From assembly GCF_027497175.1 (NCBI RefSeq), contig NZ_CP114901.1, positions 2,852,001 through 2,916,000 on the forward strand: a stretch of 64,000 nucleotides of DNA. Reading direction: 5' to 3'. Both the position numbers and the translations under genes were made by a program. Source of the DNA: Verrucosispora sp. WMMD573. GTDB taxonomy: Bacteria; Actinomycetota; Actinomycetes; Mycobacteriales; Micromonosporaceae. Shown piece after piece: positions 55,130-64,000 of this stretch. Every line of letters begins with the position of its first letter. Positions within the stretch are counted from its first letter, which is position 1. The notes beneath the pieces were generated by a model, which was given only the letters and a program-made list of their open reading frames with translations, was not told where the DNA came from and made no database searches.

Positions 55130-56350
55130 ATGGGCGGCGTGACGTCCCCCCGTGATCTTGTGCTGCTGGGTTGTACCGGGTCGATCGGTACGCAGGCCAT
55201 CGACATCGTGCGGCGCAACCCGGAGCGATTCCGGGTGGTGGCGCTGGGTGCCGGTGGCGGCAACATCGGGCTGCTCGCCGCCCAGGCGCTCGAACTCGGT
55301 GTCGACGTGGTCGGGGTGGCCAAGGCGTCCGCCGCGCAGGACCTTCAGCTGGCGTTCTACGCCGAGGCGAGCCGGCGGGGCTGGGCGAGCGGCGAGTTCA
55401 AGCTGCCCAAGATCGTGGCCGGGCCGGAGGCGATGACCGAGCTGGCCCAGTGGCCGTGTGACGTCGTGCTCAACGGGGTGGTGGGGTCGCTCGGGTTGGC
55501 GCCGACCCTGGCGGCGCTCCGCGCCGGGCGTACGCTCGCGCTGGCCAACAAGGAGTCGCTGGTGGCCGGCGGCTCGCTGGTCAAGGGCGCGGTGACGCGG
55601 CCGGAGCAGATCGTCCCTGTCGATTCGGAGCACTCGGCGTTGGCCCAGTGCCTGCGCGGCGGCACCCGGGGTGAGGTCCGCCGGCTGGTGGTGACCGCCA
55701 GCGGTGGGCCGTTCCGGGGTAGGCGGCGCGACGAGCTGACGGCGGTGACCCCGGAGCAGGCGCTGGCCCACCCGACCTGGACCATGGGGCCGGTCGTCAC
55801 GATCAACTCGGCGACCATGGTCAACAAGGCGCTTGAGGTGATCGAGGCGCACGAGCTGTTCGACGTGCCGTACGCCGACATCACCGTGATGGTGCACCCC
55901 CAGTCGGTGATCCACTCGATGGTCGAGTTCGTCGACGGGTCGACGTTGGCGCAGGCCAGCCCGCCGGACATGCGGCTGCCGATCGCCCTGGGCCTCGGCT
56001 GGCCGGACCGGGTGCCGGAGGCCGCCGCCGCCGTCGACTGGACCACGGCGCACACCTGGGAGTTCGCGCCGCTTGACGACGAGGCGTTCCCGGCGGTGGC
56101 GCTGGCCAAGGCGGCCGGGGAGGGCGGTCGATGCCGGCCGGCGATCTACAACGCGGCGAACGAGGAGTGCGTGGCGGCGTTCGTCGCCGGGCGGCTGCCG
56201 TTCCTCGGCATCGTCGACACGTTGCAGCGCGTGTTGGAGGAGGCTCCCGATTTCGGCGAACCGGGTACCGTCGAGGACGTACTCGAAGCCGAGTCGTGGG
56301 CGCGCGCACACGCGCAGGAGATCATCGCTGCTGCGGTGGAAGGAGCTTGA
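55130..56350 (+). CDS. dxr: 1-deoxy-D-xylulose 5-phosphate reductoisomerase
   Basis: A protein of about 406 residues, the second step of the MEP isoprenoid pathway. NADPH motif [23 protein letters not shown], metal-binding [11 protein letters not shown] and [14 protein letters not shown] are present in order. Start at ATG 55130 or GTG 55139 ([11 protein letters not shown]). The stop overlaps the rseP start by one base, and ispG of the same pathway follows, as in Mycobacterium. Confidence 0.96.
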   Translation: MGGVTSPRDLVLLGCTGSIGTQAIDIVRRNPERFRVVALGAGGGNIGLLAAQALELGVDVVGVAKASAAQDLQLAFYAEASRRGWASGEFKLPKIVAGPEAMTELAQWPCDVVLNGVVGSLGLAPTLAALRAGRTLALANKESLVAGGSLVKGAVTRPEQIVPVDSEHSALAQCLRGGTRGEVRRLVVTASGGPFRGRRRDELTAVTPEQALAHPTWTMGPVVTINSATMVNKALEVIEAHELFDVPYADITVMVHPQSVIHSMVEFVDGSTLAQASPPDMRLPIALGLGWPDRVPEAAAAVDWTTAHTWEFAPLDDEAFPAVALAKAAGEGGRCRPAIYNAANEECVAAFVAGRLPFLGIVDTLQRVLEEAPDFGEPGTVEDVLEAESWARAHAQEIIAAAVEGA

Positions 56351-57600
56351 TGTCGTTCGCGTTCGGGGTGGTGCTGTTCGCCCTCGGCATTCTCATCTCG
56401 GTGAGCCTGCACGAGGCCGGGCACATGCTCACCGCCAAGGCCTTCGGCATGAAGGTCACCCGCTACTTCGTCGGCTTCGGCCCCACCCTCTGGTCGTTCA
56501 AGCGCGGCGAGACCGAGTACGGGATCAAGGGCATCCCGCTCGGTGGCTTCTGCAAGATCGTTGGGATGACGCCGCAGGACGACGACGTCGAGCCCGGTGA
56601 CGAGAAGCGGGCCATGTGGCGCTACCCGGTGTGGAAGCGCACCATCGTGATGTCCGCCGGGTCGGTCACCCACTTCGGGTTGGCGATCTTCGCCGCCTGG
56701 CTGGCCGCGATGACCTTCGGCCTGCCCAACCCGGACCGCCCGACCACCGAGGAGCAGATCCGCAGCGAGCCGGCGGTGATCGCCCTCCAGGACTGCGTCC
56801 TGCCGGACACCACCTACCGCGAGTGCACCCCGAGCGACGCCGCCAGCCCGGCCGCCGCGGCCGGGCTCCGGAACGGCGACCGGATCACCTCGTTCAACGG
56901 CACCCCGGTCACCAACTACGGCGACCTGCTCACCGCCCTACGGACCGCCAGCCCGGGTGCCACCGCCACCCTCGGCTACGAGCGCGACGGCCAGGCCGGC
57001 ACCGTCGACACCGTGCTGGGCACCACCAAGCGCCCCCCGATCGACAACCCGGACGGGCCGGTCACCGACGTTCCCGCGCTCGGCATCGGCCTGATCATCA
57101 GTACCCCCGGCCTGGTCAGCTACGGCCCGGTGGAGGCGGTCGGCGCGACCAGCACCTTCATCGGCGACATGGCGGTGGCCACCGCGCAGGCGTTGCAGCG
57201 GCTGCCGGAGAAGATCCCCGCGCTGTGGACCGCCATCACCGGCGGCGAGCGGGACATCGACACCCCGATCAGCGTGGTCGGCGCGAGCGTCCTCGGTGGC
57301 GAGGCGGTCGCCAACAACGCCTGGGAAATCTTCGTCATGCTGTTCATCTCGCTGAACTTCTTCATCGGGGTGTTCAACCTGCTGCCGCTGCTGCCACTGG
57401 ACGGCGGCCACATCGCCATCGCCTGGTTCGAACGGGCCCGTTCCTGGCTGTACGCGCGGCTGCGCAAGCCCGACCCGGGTCGGGTGGACTACTTCAAGCT
57501 GATGCCCTTCACGTACGTGGTGATCCTGATCGGTGGGGTGTTCACCCTGCTCACCATCACCGCGGACGTGGTCAACCCGATCACCCTCTTCCCAAAGTGA
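56350..57600 (+). CDS. rseP: Site-2 protease RseP/Rip1 (M50)
   Basis: A 416-residue intramembrane zinc metalloprotease. The first helix carries the active-site motif SLHEAGHML; a PDZ domain follows (SPAAAAGLRNGDRITSFNG, about 165-240); the third zinc ligand lies in LLPLLPLDGGHIA. Homologue of Rip1, which cleaves anti-sigma factors and other membrane proteins. The ATG at 56350 has AAGGAG upstream. The next gene starts directly after its stop. Confidence 0.95.
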   Translation: MSFAFGVVLFALGILISVSLHEAGHMLTAKAFGMKVTRYFVGFGPTLWSFKRGETEYGIKGIPLGGFCKIVGMTPQDDDVEPGDEKRAMWRYPVWKRTIVMSAGSVTHFGLAIFAAWLAAMTFGLPNPDRPTTEEQIRSEPAVIALQDCVLPDTTYRECTPSDAASPAAAAGLRNGDRITSFNGTPVTNYGDLLTALRTASPGATATLGYERDGQAGTVDTVLGTTKRPPIDNPDGPVTDVPALGIGLIISTPGLVSYGPVEAVGATSTFIGDMAVATAQALQRLPEKIPALWTAITGGERDIDTPISVVGASVLGGEAVANNAWEIFVMLFISLNFFIGVFNLLPLLPLDGGHIAIAWFERARSWLYARLRKPDPGRVDYFKLMPFTYVVILIGGVFTLLTITADVVNPITLFPK

Positions 57601-58782
57601 GTGCCTGAAGTGACCGCTGTCAGTCTCGGTATGCCGCCCGTACCGCCGCCGCCGCTCGCGCCCCGCCGGGCCAGCCGCCAGATCATGGTCGGGTCCGTGC
57701 CGGTCGGCGGCGGCGCGCCGGTGTCCGTCCAGTCGATGACCACCACGTTGACCGCTGACGTGAACGCCACCCTTCAGCAGATCGCGGAGCTGACGGCGTC
57801 CGGGTGCCAGATCGTCCGGGTCGCGGTGCCCAGCCAGGACGACGTCGAGGCGCTGCCGGCGATCGCCAAGAAGTCGCAGATCCCGGTGATCGCGGACATT
57901 CACTTCCAGCCGAAGTACGTCTTCGCCGCGATCGACGCCGGGTGCGCGGCGGTCCGGGTCAACCCGGGCAACATCCGCCAGTTCGACGACAAGGTCAAGG
58001 AAATCGCGGCAGCGGCCTCCGCCGCCGGTACGCCGATCCGGATCGGGGTCAACGCCGGCTCGCTGGACAAGCGGCTGCTGGCCAAGTACGGCAGGGCCAC
58101 GGCGGAGGCGCTCGTCGAGTCGGCGCTGTGGGAGTGCTCGCTGTTCGAGGAGCACGGCTTCCGGGACATCAAGATCTCGGTGAAGCACAACGACCCGGTG
58201 GTGATGATCCGGGCGTACCGGCAGCTCGCCGAGCAGTGCGATTACCCGCTGCACCTCGGCGTGACCGAGGCCGGGCCGGCGTTCCAGGGCACCATCAAGT
58301 CCGCGGTCGCCTTCGGGGCGCTGCTGGCCGAGGGGATCGGCGACACCATCCGGGTGTCGCTGTCCGCGCCGCCGGTCGAGGAGATCAAGGTCGGCAACCA
58401 GATCCTGGAGTCGCTCGGCCTGCGTGAGCGCGGCCTGGAGATCGTCTCCTGCCCGTCCTGCGGGCGGGCCCAGGTGGACGTCTACAAGCTGGCCGAGGAG
58501 GTCACCGCCGGCCTGGAAGGGCTGCCGGTGCCGCTGCGGGTCGCCGTGATGGGCTGCGTGGTCAACGGTCCCGGTGAGGCCCGCGAGGCCGACCTGGGGG
58601 TGGCCTCCGGCAACGGCAAGGGGCAGATCTTCGTCAAGGGCCAGGTCATCAAGACGGTGCCCGAGGGGCAGATCGTGGAGACCCTCATCGAGGAGGCGCT
58701 GCGGCTGGCCGACGAGATGGGCGCCGAACTGCCCGAGGAACTGCGCGACCTGATCCCCGGCGCCACCGTCACCGTGCACTGA
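57601..58782 (+). CDS. ispG: 4-hydroxy-3-methylbut-2-en-1-yl diphosphate synthase
   Basis: A 393-residue [4Fe-4S] enzyme late in the MEP pathway. TIM-barrel part: [26 protein letters not shown]; cluster Cys residues in SCPSCGRAQ and [17 protein letters not shown] 57601 follows the rseP stop without a gap; GTG 57610 is also in frame. A hairpin follows the gene. Confidence 0.96.
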   Translation: MPEVTAVSLGMPPVPPPPLAPRRASRQIMVGSVPVGGGAPVSVQSMTTTLTADVNATLQQIAELTASGCQIVRVAVPSQDDVEALPAIAKKSQIPVIADIHFQPKYVFAAIDAGCAAVRVNPGNIRQFDDKVKEIAAAASAAGTPIRIGVNAGSLDKRLLAKYGRATAEALVESALWECSLFEEHGFRDIKISVKHNDPVVMIRAYRQLAEQCDYPLHLGVTEAGPAFQGTIKSAVAFGALLAEGIGDTIRVSLSAPPVEEIKVGNQILESLGLRERGLEIVSCPSCGRAQVDVYKLAEEVTAGLEGLPVPLRVAVMGCVVNGPGEAREADLGVASGNGKGQIFVKGQVIKTVPEGQIVETLIEEALRLADEMGAELPEELRDLIPGATVTVH

Positions 58783-58862
58783 CGACGCGACAGGCGGGCG
58801 AGGGCGACCGGCCCGAGCGCGATCGGCAGGGTCGTGGGCGGCGCGGGCGCGGCCGGACGTAC

Positions 58863-58893
58863 GAGGGCGGCCATCCACTGGGTGGCCGCCCTC
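58863..58893. terminator. Bidirectional terminator between ispG and padR
   Basis: An 11-bp perfect stem GAGGGCGGCCA (58863-58873) / TGGCCGCCCTC (58883-58893) lies between convergent ispG and the PadR gene. Confidence 0.75.
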
Positions 58894-58906
58894 GGCGCGT
58901 ACCGGG

Positions 58907-59491
58907 TCACTCGGATTCGGCGAGGATCGCGTACAGCTTGCGGCGGGTCTCGTCGAGCACCTGGGCGGCGCGTTCCCGCTGATCGTCGGTGCCCGTCATC
59001 ATCACCTGGCGCAGCGCCTGCATCGCCTGCATGCCGGCGTGACGAATGTCGTGCCAGCTGTTGATGGTGTCCTCCGCGACCTCCGCCCAGGGCGGCGTCT
59101 GGGCCGCCTCGTCGGCCTCGGCGCGGCCCTGCTCGGTGAGGGTGAACCGCTTCCGGCCACCGCCGGACTCCTCGGTGGCGACGACGACGCCCTCGTCTTC
59201 CAGCAACTGGAGCGTTGGGTAGATCGAACCGGGGCTCGGCCGCCAGCTTCCGCCGGTGCGCGAGTCGATTTCCTGGATCATCTCGTAGCCGTGCATCGGC
59301 CGCTCGGTGAGCAAAGCCAGTACGGCGTTGCGGACGTTGGGCCGGCGTCCCCGGCCCCGTCCGCGACCGCCCCGACCGTGCCCGAACCCGTGCCCGCCCG
59401 GCGGAAACGGCGGCCCCGGCGGGAAGGGCGGAAAACCGAACCCCCGCATCCGCCCTTCGTGCAGCCCATGCCCACGTCGATGGAACTTCAT
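58907..59491 (-). CDS. PadR-family transcriptional regulator
   Basis: A 194-residue protein. After a Gly/Pro/Arg-rich leader (about 1-50) comes the PadR winged helix (AVLALLTERPMHGYEMIQEI, PSPGSIYPTLQLLEDEG, RKRFTLTEQGRAE) and a C-terminal dimerisation helix. The ATG has GGAG upstream. PadR repressors typically autoregulate and control a neighbouring transporter or enzyme; no obvious target is adjacent on this strand. Confidence 0.9.
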   Translation of the reverse strand: MKFHRRGHGLHEGRMRGFGFPPFPPGPPFPPGGHGFGHGRGGRGRGRGRRPNVRNAVLALLTERPMHGYEMIQEIDSRTGGSWRPSPGSIYPTLQLLEDEGVVVATEESGGGRKRFTLTEQGRAEADEAAQTPPWAEVAEDTINSWHDIRHAGMQAMQALRQVMMTGTDDQRERAAQVLDETRRKLYAILAESE

Positions 59492-59520
59492 CAGACTGTT
59501 CTCCTTCGCGACACTATCAC

Positions 59521-59541
59521 TGATGCATCAACGATATATCG
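59521..59541. promoter_or_regulatory. Twin palindromes upstream of padR
   Basis: TGATGCATCA (59521-59530) and CGATATATCG (59532-59541) are perfect 10-bp palindromes one base apart, 30 bp before the padR start. They are AT-rich compared with the region and likely overlap the promoter, fitting an autoregulatory operator. Confidence 0.55.
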
Positions 59542-59719
59542 CCAACACAACGCCGACAACTCACTGCCGCCCGCCCCGCCTTGTTGACCAAAAGTTTGGG
59601 TCGAGATGGAGGCCCGCGGACGGCGAAAGCTCCTTGATCAAGGGGGTGGGAGGGGGAGCGGGTGGGGTGGGGTTGCGGTCTGCCGACAGAAAGTGAACGA
59701 ATCTGGCAGGCTGGTAACC

Positions 59720-60559
59720 GTGCTGACGGCGCCGGTGCGGCAAATCGGGGAATCGGAACGGCGTGCGGTCGAGCGGCTGCTCGATCTCGACCCGTTCGCT
59801 AGCGCGCAGGTCGCGGAGCGGGTCGCCGCGCGTGGGCTGGCCTGGTGGCGGGCCGAGGGCCGGGTCCTGGGGTACGGTTCCCGCCGCCACCTCGAATCCG
59901 TCTGTTGGCTCGGCGGCAACCTCACCCCGGTGCTGGCCGGCCCACAGGCCATTGCCGCCTTCGCCGACCTGCTGGCCGGCGAGGAACGGCTCTGCTCCTC
60001 GATCGTCGGGCGCGCCGACGCCGTGCTGCAACTGTGGGAGCGGCTCTCCGACACCTGGGGACCGGCCCGCGACGTACGCCCGAACCAGCCGTTGCTGGTC
60101 ACCGACGCGCTGCCCTCGATCCCCGTCGACCCGCAGGTACGCCGGGTGCACAGCGGCGAACTCGACAGGCTCTTCCCGGCGGCCGTGGCGATGTACACCG
60201 AGGAGGTCGGCATCTCACCGTTGGTCGACGACGGCGGGCGCGGGTACCGGCGCCGGGTCACCGAGATGATCCGCTCGGGTCGGGCGTACGCCCGCTTCGT
60301 CGACGGCCGGGTGGTGTTCAAGGCCGAACTGGCGGTCGTCACCCGGCGCACCGCGCAGGTCCAGGGGGTGTGGGTGGCACCCGAGTGGCGCGGGCGGGGC
60401 ATCGCCACCGCCGCGATGGCGGCGGTGGTCCGTGACGCGCTGGCCCGGGTCGCCCCGACGGTCAGCCTGTACGTCAACGACTTCAACCTGCCCGCCCGGC
60501 GGGTCTACCAGCGCTGCGGCTTCCGCCCGGTCGGCGCGCTGGCGACCGTGCTGTTCTGA
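59720..60559 (+). CDS. DUF4081-GNAT acetyltransferase (Rv2867c-like)
   Basis: A 279-residue protein: an N-terminal DUF4081 half (LDLDPFASAQVAERVAAR, about 10-130) and a C-terminal GNAT domain with the acetyl-CoA loop VAPEWRGRGIATAAMAA and YVNDFNLPARRVYQRCGF. In Mycobacterium the homologue Rv2867c likewise follows ispG. The acceptor is unknown. GTG 59720 is used; the region upstream to 59606 is G-rich non-coding sequence. Possibly leaderless. Confidence 0.88.
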   Translation: MLTAPVRQIGESERRAVERLLDLDPFASAQVAERVAARGLAWWRAEGRVLGYGSRRHLESVCWLGGNLTPVLAGPQAIAAFADLLAGEERLCSSIVGRADAVLQLWERLSDTWGPARDVRPNQPLLVTDALPSIPVDPQVRRVHSGELDRLFPAAVAMYTEEVGISPLVDDGGRGYRRRVTEMIRSGRAYARFVDGRVVFKAELAVVTRRTAQVQGVWVAPEWRGRGIATAAMAAVVRDALARVAPTVSLYVNDFNLPARRVYQRCGFRPVGALATVLF

Positions 60560-60679
60560 GCCGGCCCGCCGGTCGGCGGAGATCCTCGTCACGCCCCGCC
60601 ACCGGCGAAAATGCGTTGAGTCAGGCGGCCGGGCGAAGCAGGCTGGAAACTCCGCCACCAGACCGGAGGAAACCGACGC

Positions 60680-63600
60680 ATGCGCCTGCTCCGTGATCTG
60701 TGGGTCACCTCCTCGCGTCGGATGACCCTGGTGGTCGTCCTGATCCTGCTCGGCGGCATCGGCCAGGCGGCCACCGCCGCGCTCGCCGGGCCGGTGCTGC
60801 TGAATCGCTCCGTCGGGTTCTTCCTGCTGCTGTCGGTGGCGTTGGTCGCGGCGGTCGTCAGCGACCTGGTGGTCAGCCTGGTGATGGCCGGCGTGACCGC
60901 CGACTGGTCCGCCGACCTGCGTCGCCGACTGTGCCGGGTGGCGCTGGGGCAGCCCGTACCCACCCTGGAGACGACCCCGGTGGGGGAGATGCTCGACCGC
61001 ATCGACGGCGACGTCTACGACGTCGCCTCCGGGGTGCGCGGTCCCGGCGTACGGCTGGCCCAGGCGCTGGCCGTCGGCCTGCTGTCCACGCTCGTCGCGC
61101 TCACCGTCTGGTGGCCGGCCGGGATCGGCATGCTGCTGCTCTGCGTCCTGCTCGCGGTCACCCTGCGCCGTCCAGCCGCCCGGATCGCCCCGGCCCGGAT
61201 GCACGAGGAGGCGGCCTGGTCGGATCTCGCGGCGGTGATGGAGGAGGCGATCCACGGCCAGGACGACGTACGCACGAGTCTGGCCCGGCCGTACGTGCTT
61301 CGCCTGTACGCCCGCCGGGCAGCCGAGGTGCTGCGCCGGGGCCTGCGGGTGTGGCAGATGTCGGCGCAGGTCAACACCGTCGCCGCCGGGGTGACCCGGG
61401 CCGGGGTGGCGGTGGTCGTGCTCGGCGGGGTGTGGGCGTTGACCACCGGCCGGGTCGACGCCGCCCGGATGACCGCGATCTGGCTGCTCGCGCTCTCCCT
61501 CGGCATGACCGTCGAGCACGTCAGCCGGATGGTGCCGGAGGTGCAGTACGCCCTCGGCGCGTGGGGGCGGGTCCAACTGCTCTCGGCGGCGCCGCAGGAA
61601 CCCATCGGCGGTGCCGCCCCCAGCGACGGCGACCTGGTCATCCGCGACCTCACCTACCGGTACCCGAGCACCGGCCCGGACGCCGATCGCGGGCCGGCGC
61701 TGCGTGACATCGACCTGACCTTCGTGCGGGGCCGCTCGTACGCACTGGTCGGCCGGACCGGGTCGGGCAAGTCGACGCTGGCCAAGTTGCTCACCCGGGC
61801 GGTCGACGTGCCACCGGGGACGGTCCTGCTGGGCGGGCGTGACGTGCTCGACCTCGACGTGGAGCAGCTGCGCCGGTGGATCGCCGTGGTGCCGCAGCGT
61901 ACCGAGATCCTCGCCGGCACCCTCGCCGAGAATGTGGCGCTGTTCGATCCCGAACTGCTCGACGCCGCCGCGCGGGCCCTGGACGAGCTGGGGCTGGCCA
62001 ACTGGATCGCGGAGCTGCCGGCCGGCCTGAACACCCGCCTCGGCGAGGGCGGCCACGTGCTCTCGGCCGGTCAGGAGCAGCTGGTCGCCTTCGCCCGGAT
62101 CCTGGTCCGGGATCCGCACGTGGTGATCCTCGACGAGGCCACCGCCCGGCTCGACCCGGTCACCGAGACCCGGGTGCAGCAGGCCACCGAGCGCCTGCTG
62201 CACGACCGGATCGGCATCGTCATCGCCCACCGGCTGTCGTCGGTGAGCCGCTGCGACGAGGTGGTGGTGCTGGCCGACGGCGCGGTGGTCGAGGCCGCAC
62301 CGCTGGCCGAGTCGCGGCGCTTCGCCGAACTCCTCGCCGCCGGTCACGCGGGTGGTGTCGCGGGAGATGCTGCCGGTCATGCGGGTGGTGCTGCCGGCGA
62401 CGTCGAGGTCGACCTGCTGGCCGGGTCGGGCTGGTCGCGGCCGGAACCGGTGCTGGTCGGTGCCCATCCGGCGGACGCGGCGATCGCAGCCGACTCGGGC
62501 GACCCGAGAGGGCTGCTGATCGCGGACATCCGGCCCCCCGGTCTGCCGGAGGCGAGCGATCCGCTGGCCGACGCCGTGCGGACGGACCCGCCGACCGGAG
62601 CCGTCGTACCTGCCACACCCGTGGTCGGACCCGAGCCGGTCGAGCCGGCGGAGGGCCGGGAGACCGGGGGACACGAGGTGGGCGGACGTGAGCTCGGCGG
62701 ACCGCCACTCGACCAGAGGACGGGCGGCACTGGCGACCAGCGACCCGCCTCCCGGGCACGGACCCTGCGGGAGATCGGTCGGCTCTGCCTCAACGATCCC
62801 CGGTACGGCGCGGCGGCGGTGGGCATCTTCGCCGTGCTGGCGATCCTCGGCCTGGACGGGCCGGTGCTCGCCTGGTTGTGGGCCGACGTGGTCGACGGCA
62901 CCGGCGACCCCTGGCTGCCCGCCCTGGGCATCGCGGCTGGGCTGATCATCGCCATCCCGGCGCACTACTGGACCCACCTGTGGTTCCCGGCCTGGTGGGT
63001 ACGGCAGATGCTGCGGATAAGCGCGCGCCTGGTGCACGGCCAGACCGGCCCGCGCCGGGTCAGCCGGCACACCCCCGCCGAGGTGGTGGCCCAGGGCGGC
63101 GACACCGAGCGGGTCGTCCAACTCGCCGACAACGTGCTCGACCAGACCGTCGGCCTGATCCTGCTGGTCGCCATGACGTTGATCACCGACAGCGTGGTGC
63201 CGGGACTGTTCTTCCTCGGCACCATGGTGCTCTCCGGGCTGGCCGCCACGGCGTTCGGGCCGAGGCTGGAACGGGCGGCACGGGACACCGTCGCGGCGCG
63301 GGCGGCCTTCGCCACCGCCCTGGTCTCGACCCTGTCGGCGGCGCGCACGGTGAAGCTGGCCGGGGCCACCCGACCGGTGCTGACCCACCTCGCCAACCTC
63401 GACACCGTGCGCAGCGAACGGCAGCGCCGGGAGATCGCCGTGCAGGTCTGGGCGCGCTCCACGCCGGCAGTGGCCAGCGGGCTGTTCCCGATCGGCGTGT
63501 GGGCGTTGTTCCTGGCCGGCGGGCTCTCCGCCGGGGCGGCTCTGGTCTCGGTCGCCACGTTGGGCGCGGCCCGCTGGTTCGCCTGGACCACCGCCTCGTT

Positions 63601-64000
63601 GATCTCCCAGGTGCCGTCGGCGCGGGTATGGACCCGGCGGACGGCGGAGATGACCGGGATCGAGGCGTACTCGGCCCGGGTGCCCGGGGTAGACCTGGCG
63701 GCCGGCACGGCTCCGGCCCCGACGGCGCCACCGCGTAACCCGCTGCGGCGGCTGGAACTGGTCGGTTTCGGCGTCCGGCACACCGACGGCACCGTCGCCG
63801 TACGCGACGTGGACCTCACCGTGGCACGCGGTCAACTGGTCCTCGTGGTCGGACCGGTCGGCTCGGGCAAGTCGTCGCTGCTGCGGGCCCTCGCCGGCAT
63901 CGCCCCGCACACCGGGCTGCTGAGCTGGAACGACGAGCCGGTGACCGAGCCGGAGCTGTTCCTGCGTCCCAACCAGGTCGGCTACGTCGGTCAGTTGCCC
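60680..64000 (+). CDS. Fused double ABC exporter (TMD-NBD-TMD-NBD), 3' truncated by window edge
   Basis: One uninterrupted frame of 1107 codons from ATG 60680 (GGAGGA upstream). First half: six-helix membrane domain, then an NBD with Walker A GRTGSGKST, signature LSAGQEQ, Walker B VVILDEATARLD and IAHRLSSV. A ~140-residue Gly/Pro/Asp-rich linker leads to a second membrane domain and a second NBD with GPVGSGKSS before the window ends. Bacterial exporters of this type are usually two separate half-transporter genes; here they are one polypeptide. The first signature is LSAGQ rather than LSGGQ. Substrate unknown. Confidence 0.9.
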   Translation, partial: MRLLRDLWVTSSRRMTLVVVLILLGGIGQAATAALAGPVLLNRSVGFFLLLSVALVAAVVSDLVVSLVMAGVTADWSADLRRRLCRVALGQPVPTLETTPVGEMLDRIDGDVYDVASGVRGPGVRLAQALAVGLLSTLVALTVWWPAGIGMLLLCVLLAVTLRRPAARIAPARMHEEAAWSDLAAVMEEAIHGQDDVRTSLARPYVLRLYARRAAEVLRRGLRVWQMSAQVNTVAAGVTRAGVAVVVLGGVWALTTGRVDAARMTAIWLLALSLGMTVEHVSRMVPEVQYALGAWGRVQLLSAAPQEPIGGAAPSDGDLVIRDLTYRYPSTGPDADRGPALRDIDLTFVRGRSYALVGRTGSGKSTLAKLLTRAVDVPPGTVLLGGRDVLDLDVEQLRRWIAVVPQRTEILAGTLAENVALFDPELLDAAARALDELGLANWIAELPAGLNTRLGEGGHVLSAGQEQLVAFARILVRDPHVVILDEATARLDPVTETRVQQATERLLHDRIGIVIAHRLSSVSRCDEVVVLADGAVVEAAPLAESRRFAELLAAGHAGGVAGDAAGHAGGAAGDVEVDLLAGSGWSRPEPVLVGAHPADAAIAADSGDPRGLLIADIRPPGLPEASDPLADAVRTDPPTGAVVPATPVVGPEPVEPAEGRETGGHEVGGRELGGPPLDQRTGGTGDQRPASRARTLREIGRLCLNDPRYGAAAVGIFAVLAILGLDGPVLAWLWADVVDGTGDPWLPALGIAAGLIIAIPAHYWTHLWFPAWWVRQMLRISARLVHGQTGPRRVSRHTPAEVVAQGGDTERVVQLADNVLDQTVGLILLVAMTLITDSVVPGLFFLGTMVLSGLAATAFGPRLERAARDTVAARAAFATALVSTLSAARTVKLAGATRPVLTHLANLDTVRSERQRREIAVQVWARSTPAVASGLFPIGVWALFLAGGLSAGAALVSVATLGAARWFAWTTASLISQVPSARVWTRRTAEMTGIEAYSARVPGVDLAAGTAPAPTAPPRNPLRRLELVGFGVRHTDGTVAVRDVDLTVARGQLVLVVGPVGSGKSSLLRALAGIAPHTGLLSWNDEPVTEPELFLRPNQVGYVGQLP

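Noticed and set aside
59581..59645. TTGTTGACCAAAAG ... CTCCTTGATCAAGG as a fifth TGATCATGA-family palindrome
   Set aside because: The arms pair poorly and the core GATCATGA is absent; at best a decayed relative.

Overview
The window is GC-rich chromosomal DNA from an actinobacterium, most likely a Micromonosporaceae member such as Micromonospora. This is an inference from codon use, many GTG starts, the gene order smc-ftsY-amt-glnK-glnD-ffh-rpsP-rimM-trmD-rplS-lepB-rnhB-yraN-comM-dprA-rpsB-tsf-pyrH-frr-cdsA-rlmN-dxr-rseP-ispG, and family markers (XRE/DUF5753 with DUF397, a DUF4081-GNAT protein, DUF2469). No tRNA, rRNA or CRISPR was found.

Regions. 1-7 kb: 3' half of smc, a HAD phosphatase, DinB and PhoD-like genes on the minus strand, ftsY and an APH-type kinase. 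7.1-11.4 kb: a nitrogen operon, amt-glnK-glnD, behind a tandem GlnR-type box. 11.6-16.8 kb: ffh, an amidohydrolase, a short archaeal/eukaryotic-type proS and a DUF402 gene. 17-23 kb: the ribosome/tRNA maturation run rpsP-khpA-rimM-trmD-rplS, then two signal peptidases, a Nudix gene, rnhB and DUF2469. 23.2-29.6 kb: an M23 peptidase, then a minus-strand block with a class V aminotransferase, xerC, dprA, comM and yraN, with a coding repeat wedged between yraN and comM. 29.7-38.4 kb: translation and envelope genes rpsB-tsf-pyrH-frr-cdsA-rlmN and a DivIVA-motif protein.

38.5-55.1 kb is an accessory region lying between rlmN and dxr, which are close neighbours in related actinobacteria. It holds a metallo-beta-lactamase/Rieske fusion, a PYROXD2-like oxidoreductase, a Tat-exported PhoX-like protein, a YihY protein, a frameshifted FG-GAP gene, and an RHS/Hint polymorphic toxin gene. 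That toxin gene has lost its N-terminus but keeps an intact tip and an overlapping candidate immunity gene of lower GC. Next come a Phd/RelE-type toxin-antitoxin pair under phased GTAC repeats, a three-gene coupled cassette with a DivIVA-like member divergent from an XRE/DUF397 pair (plus the scar of a second cassette copy), and an IS110-family transposase.

55.1-60.6 kb resumes the conserved core with dxr-rseP-ispG, a PadR regulator and the DUF4081-GNAT gene. The last 3.3 kb is one open frame encoding two fused ABC exporter halves that runs off the window end.

The intergenic space carries structure that the genes do not explain. Four long-armed palindromes share the core TGATCATGARGTT, with several unrelated palindromes and C-rich tandem repeats beside them. 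Transcription terminators appear as strong GC hairpins, mostly without a U tract.
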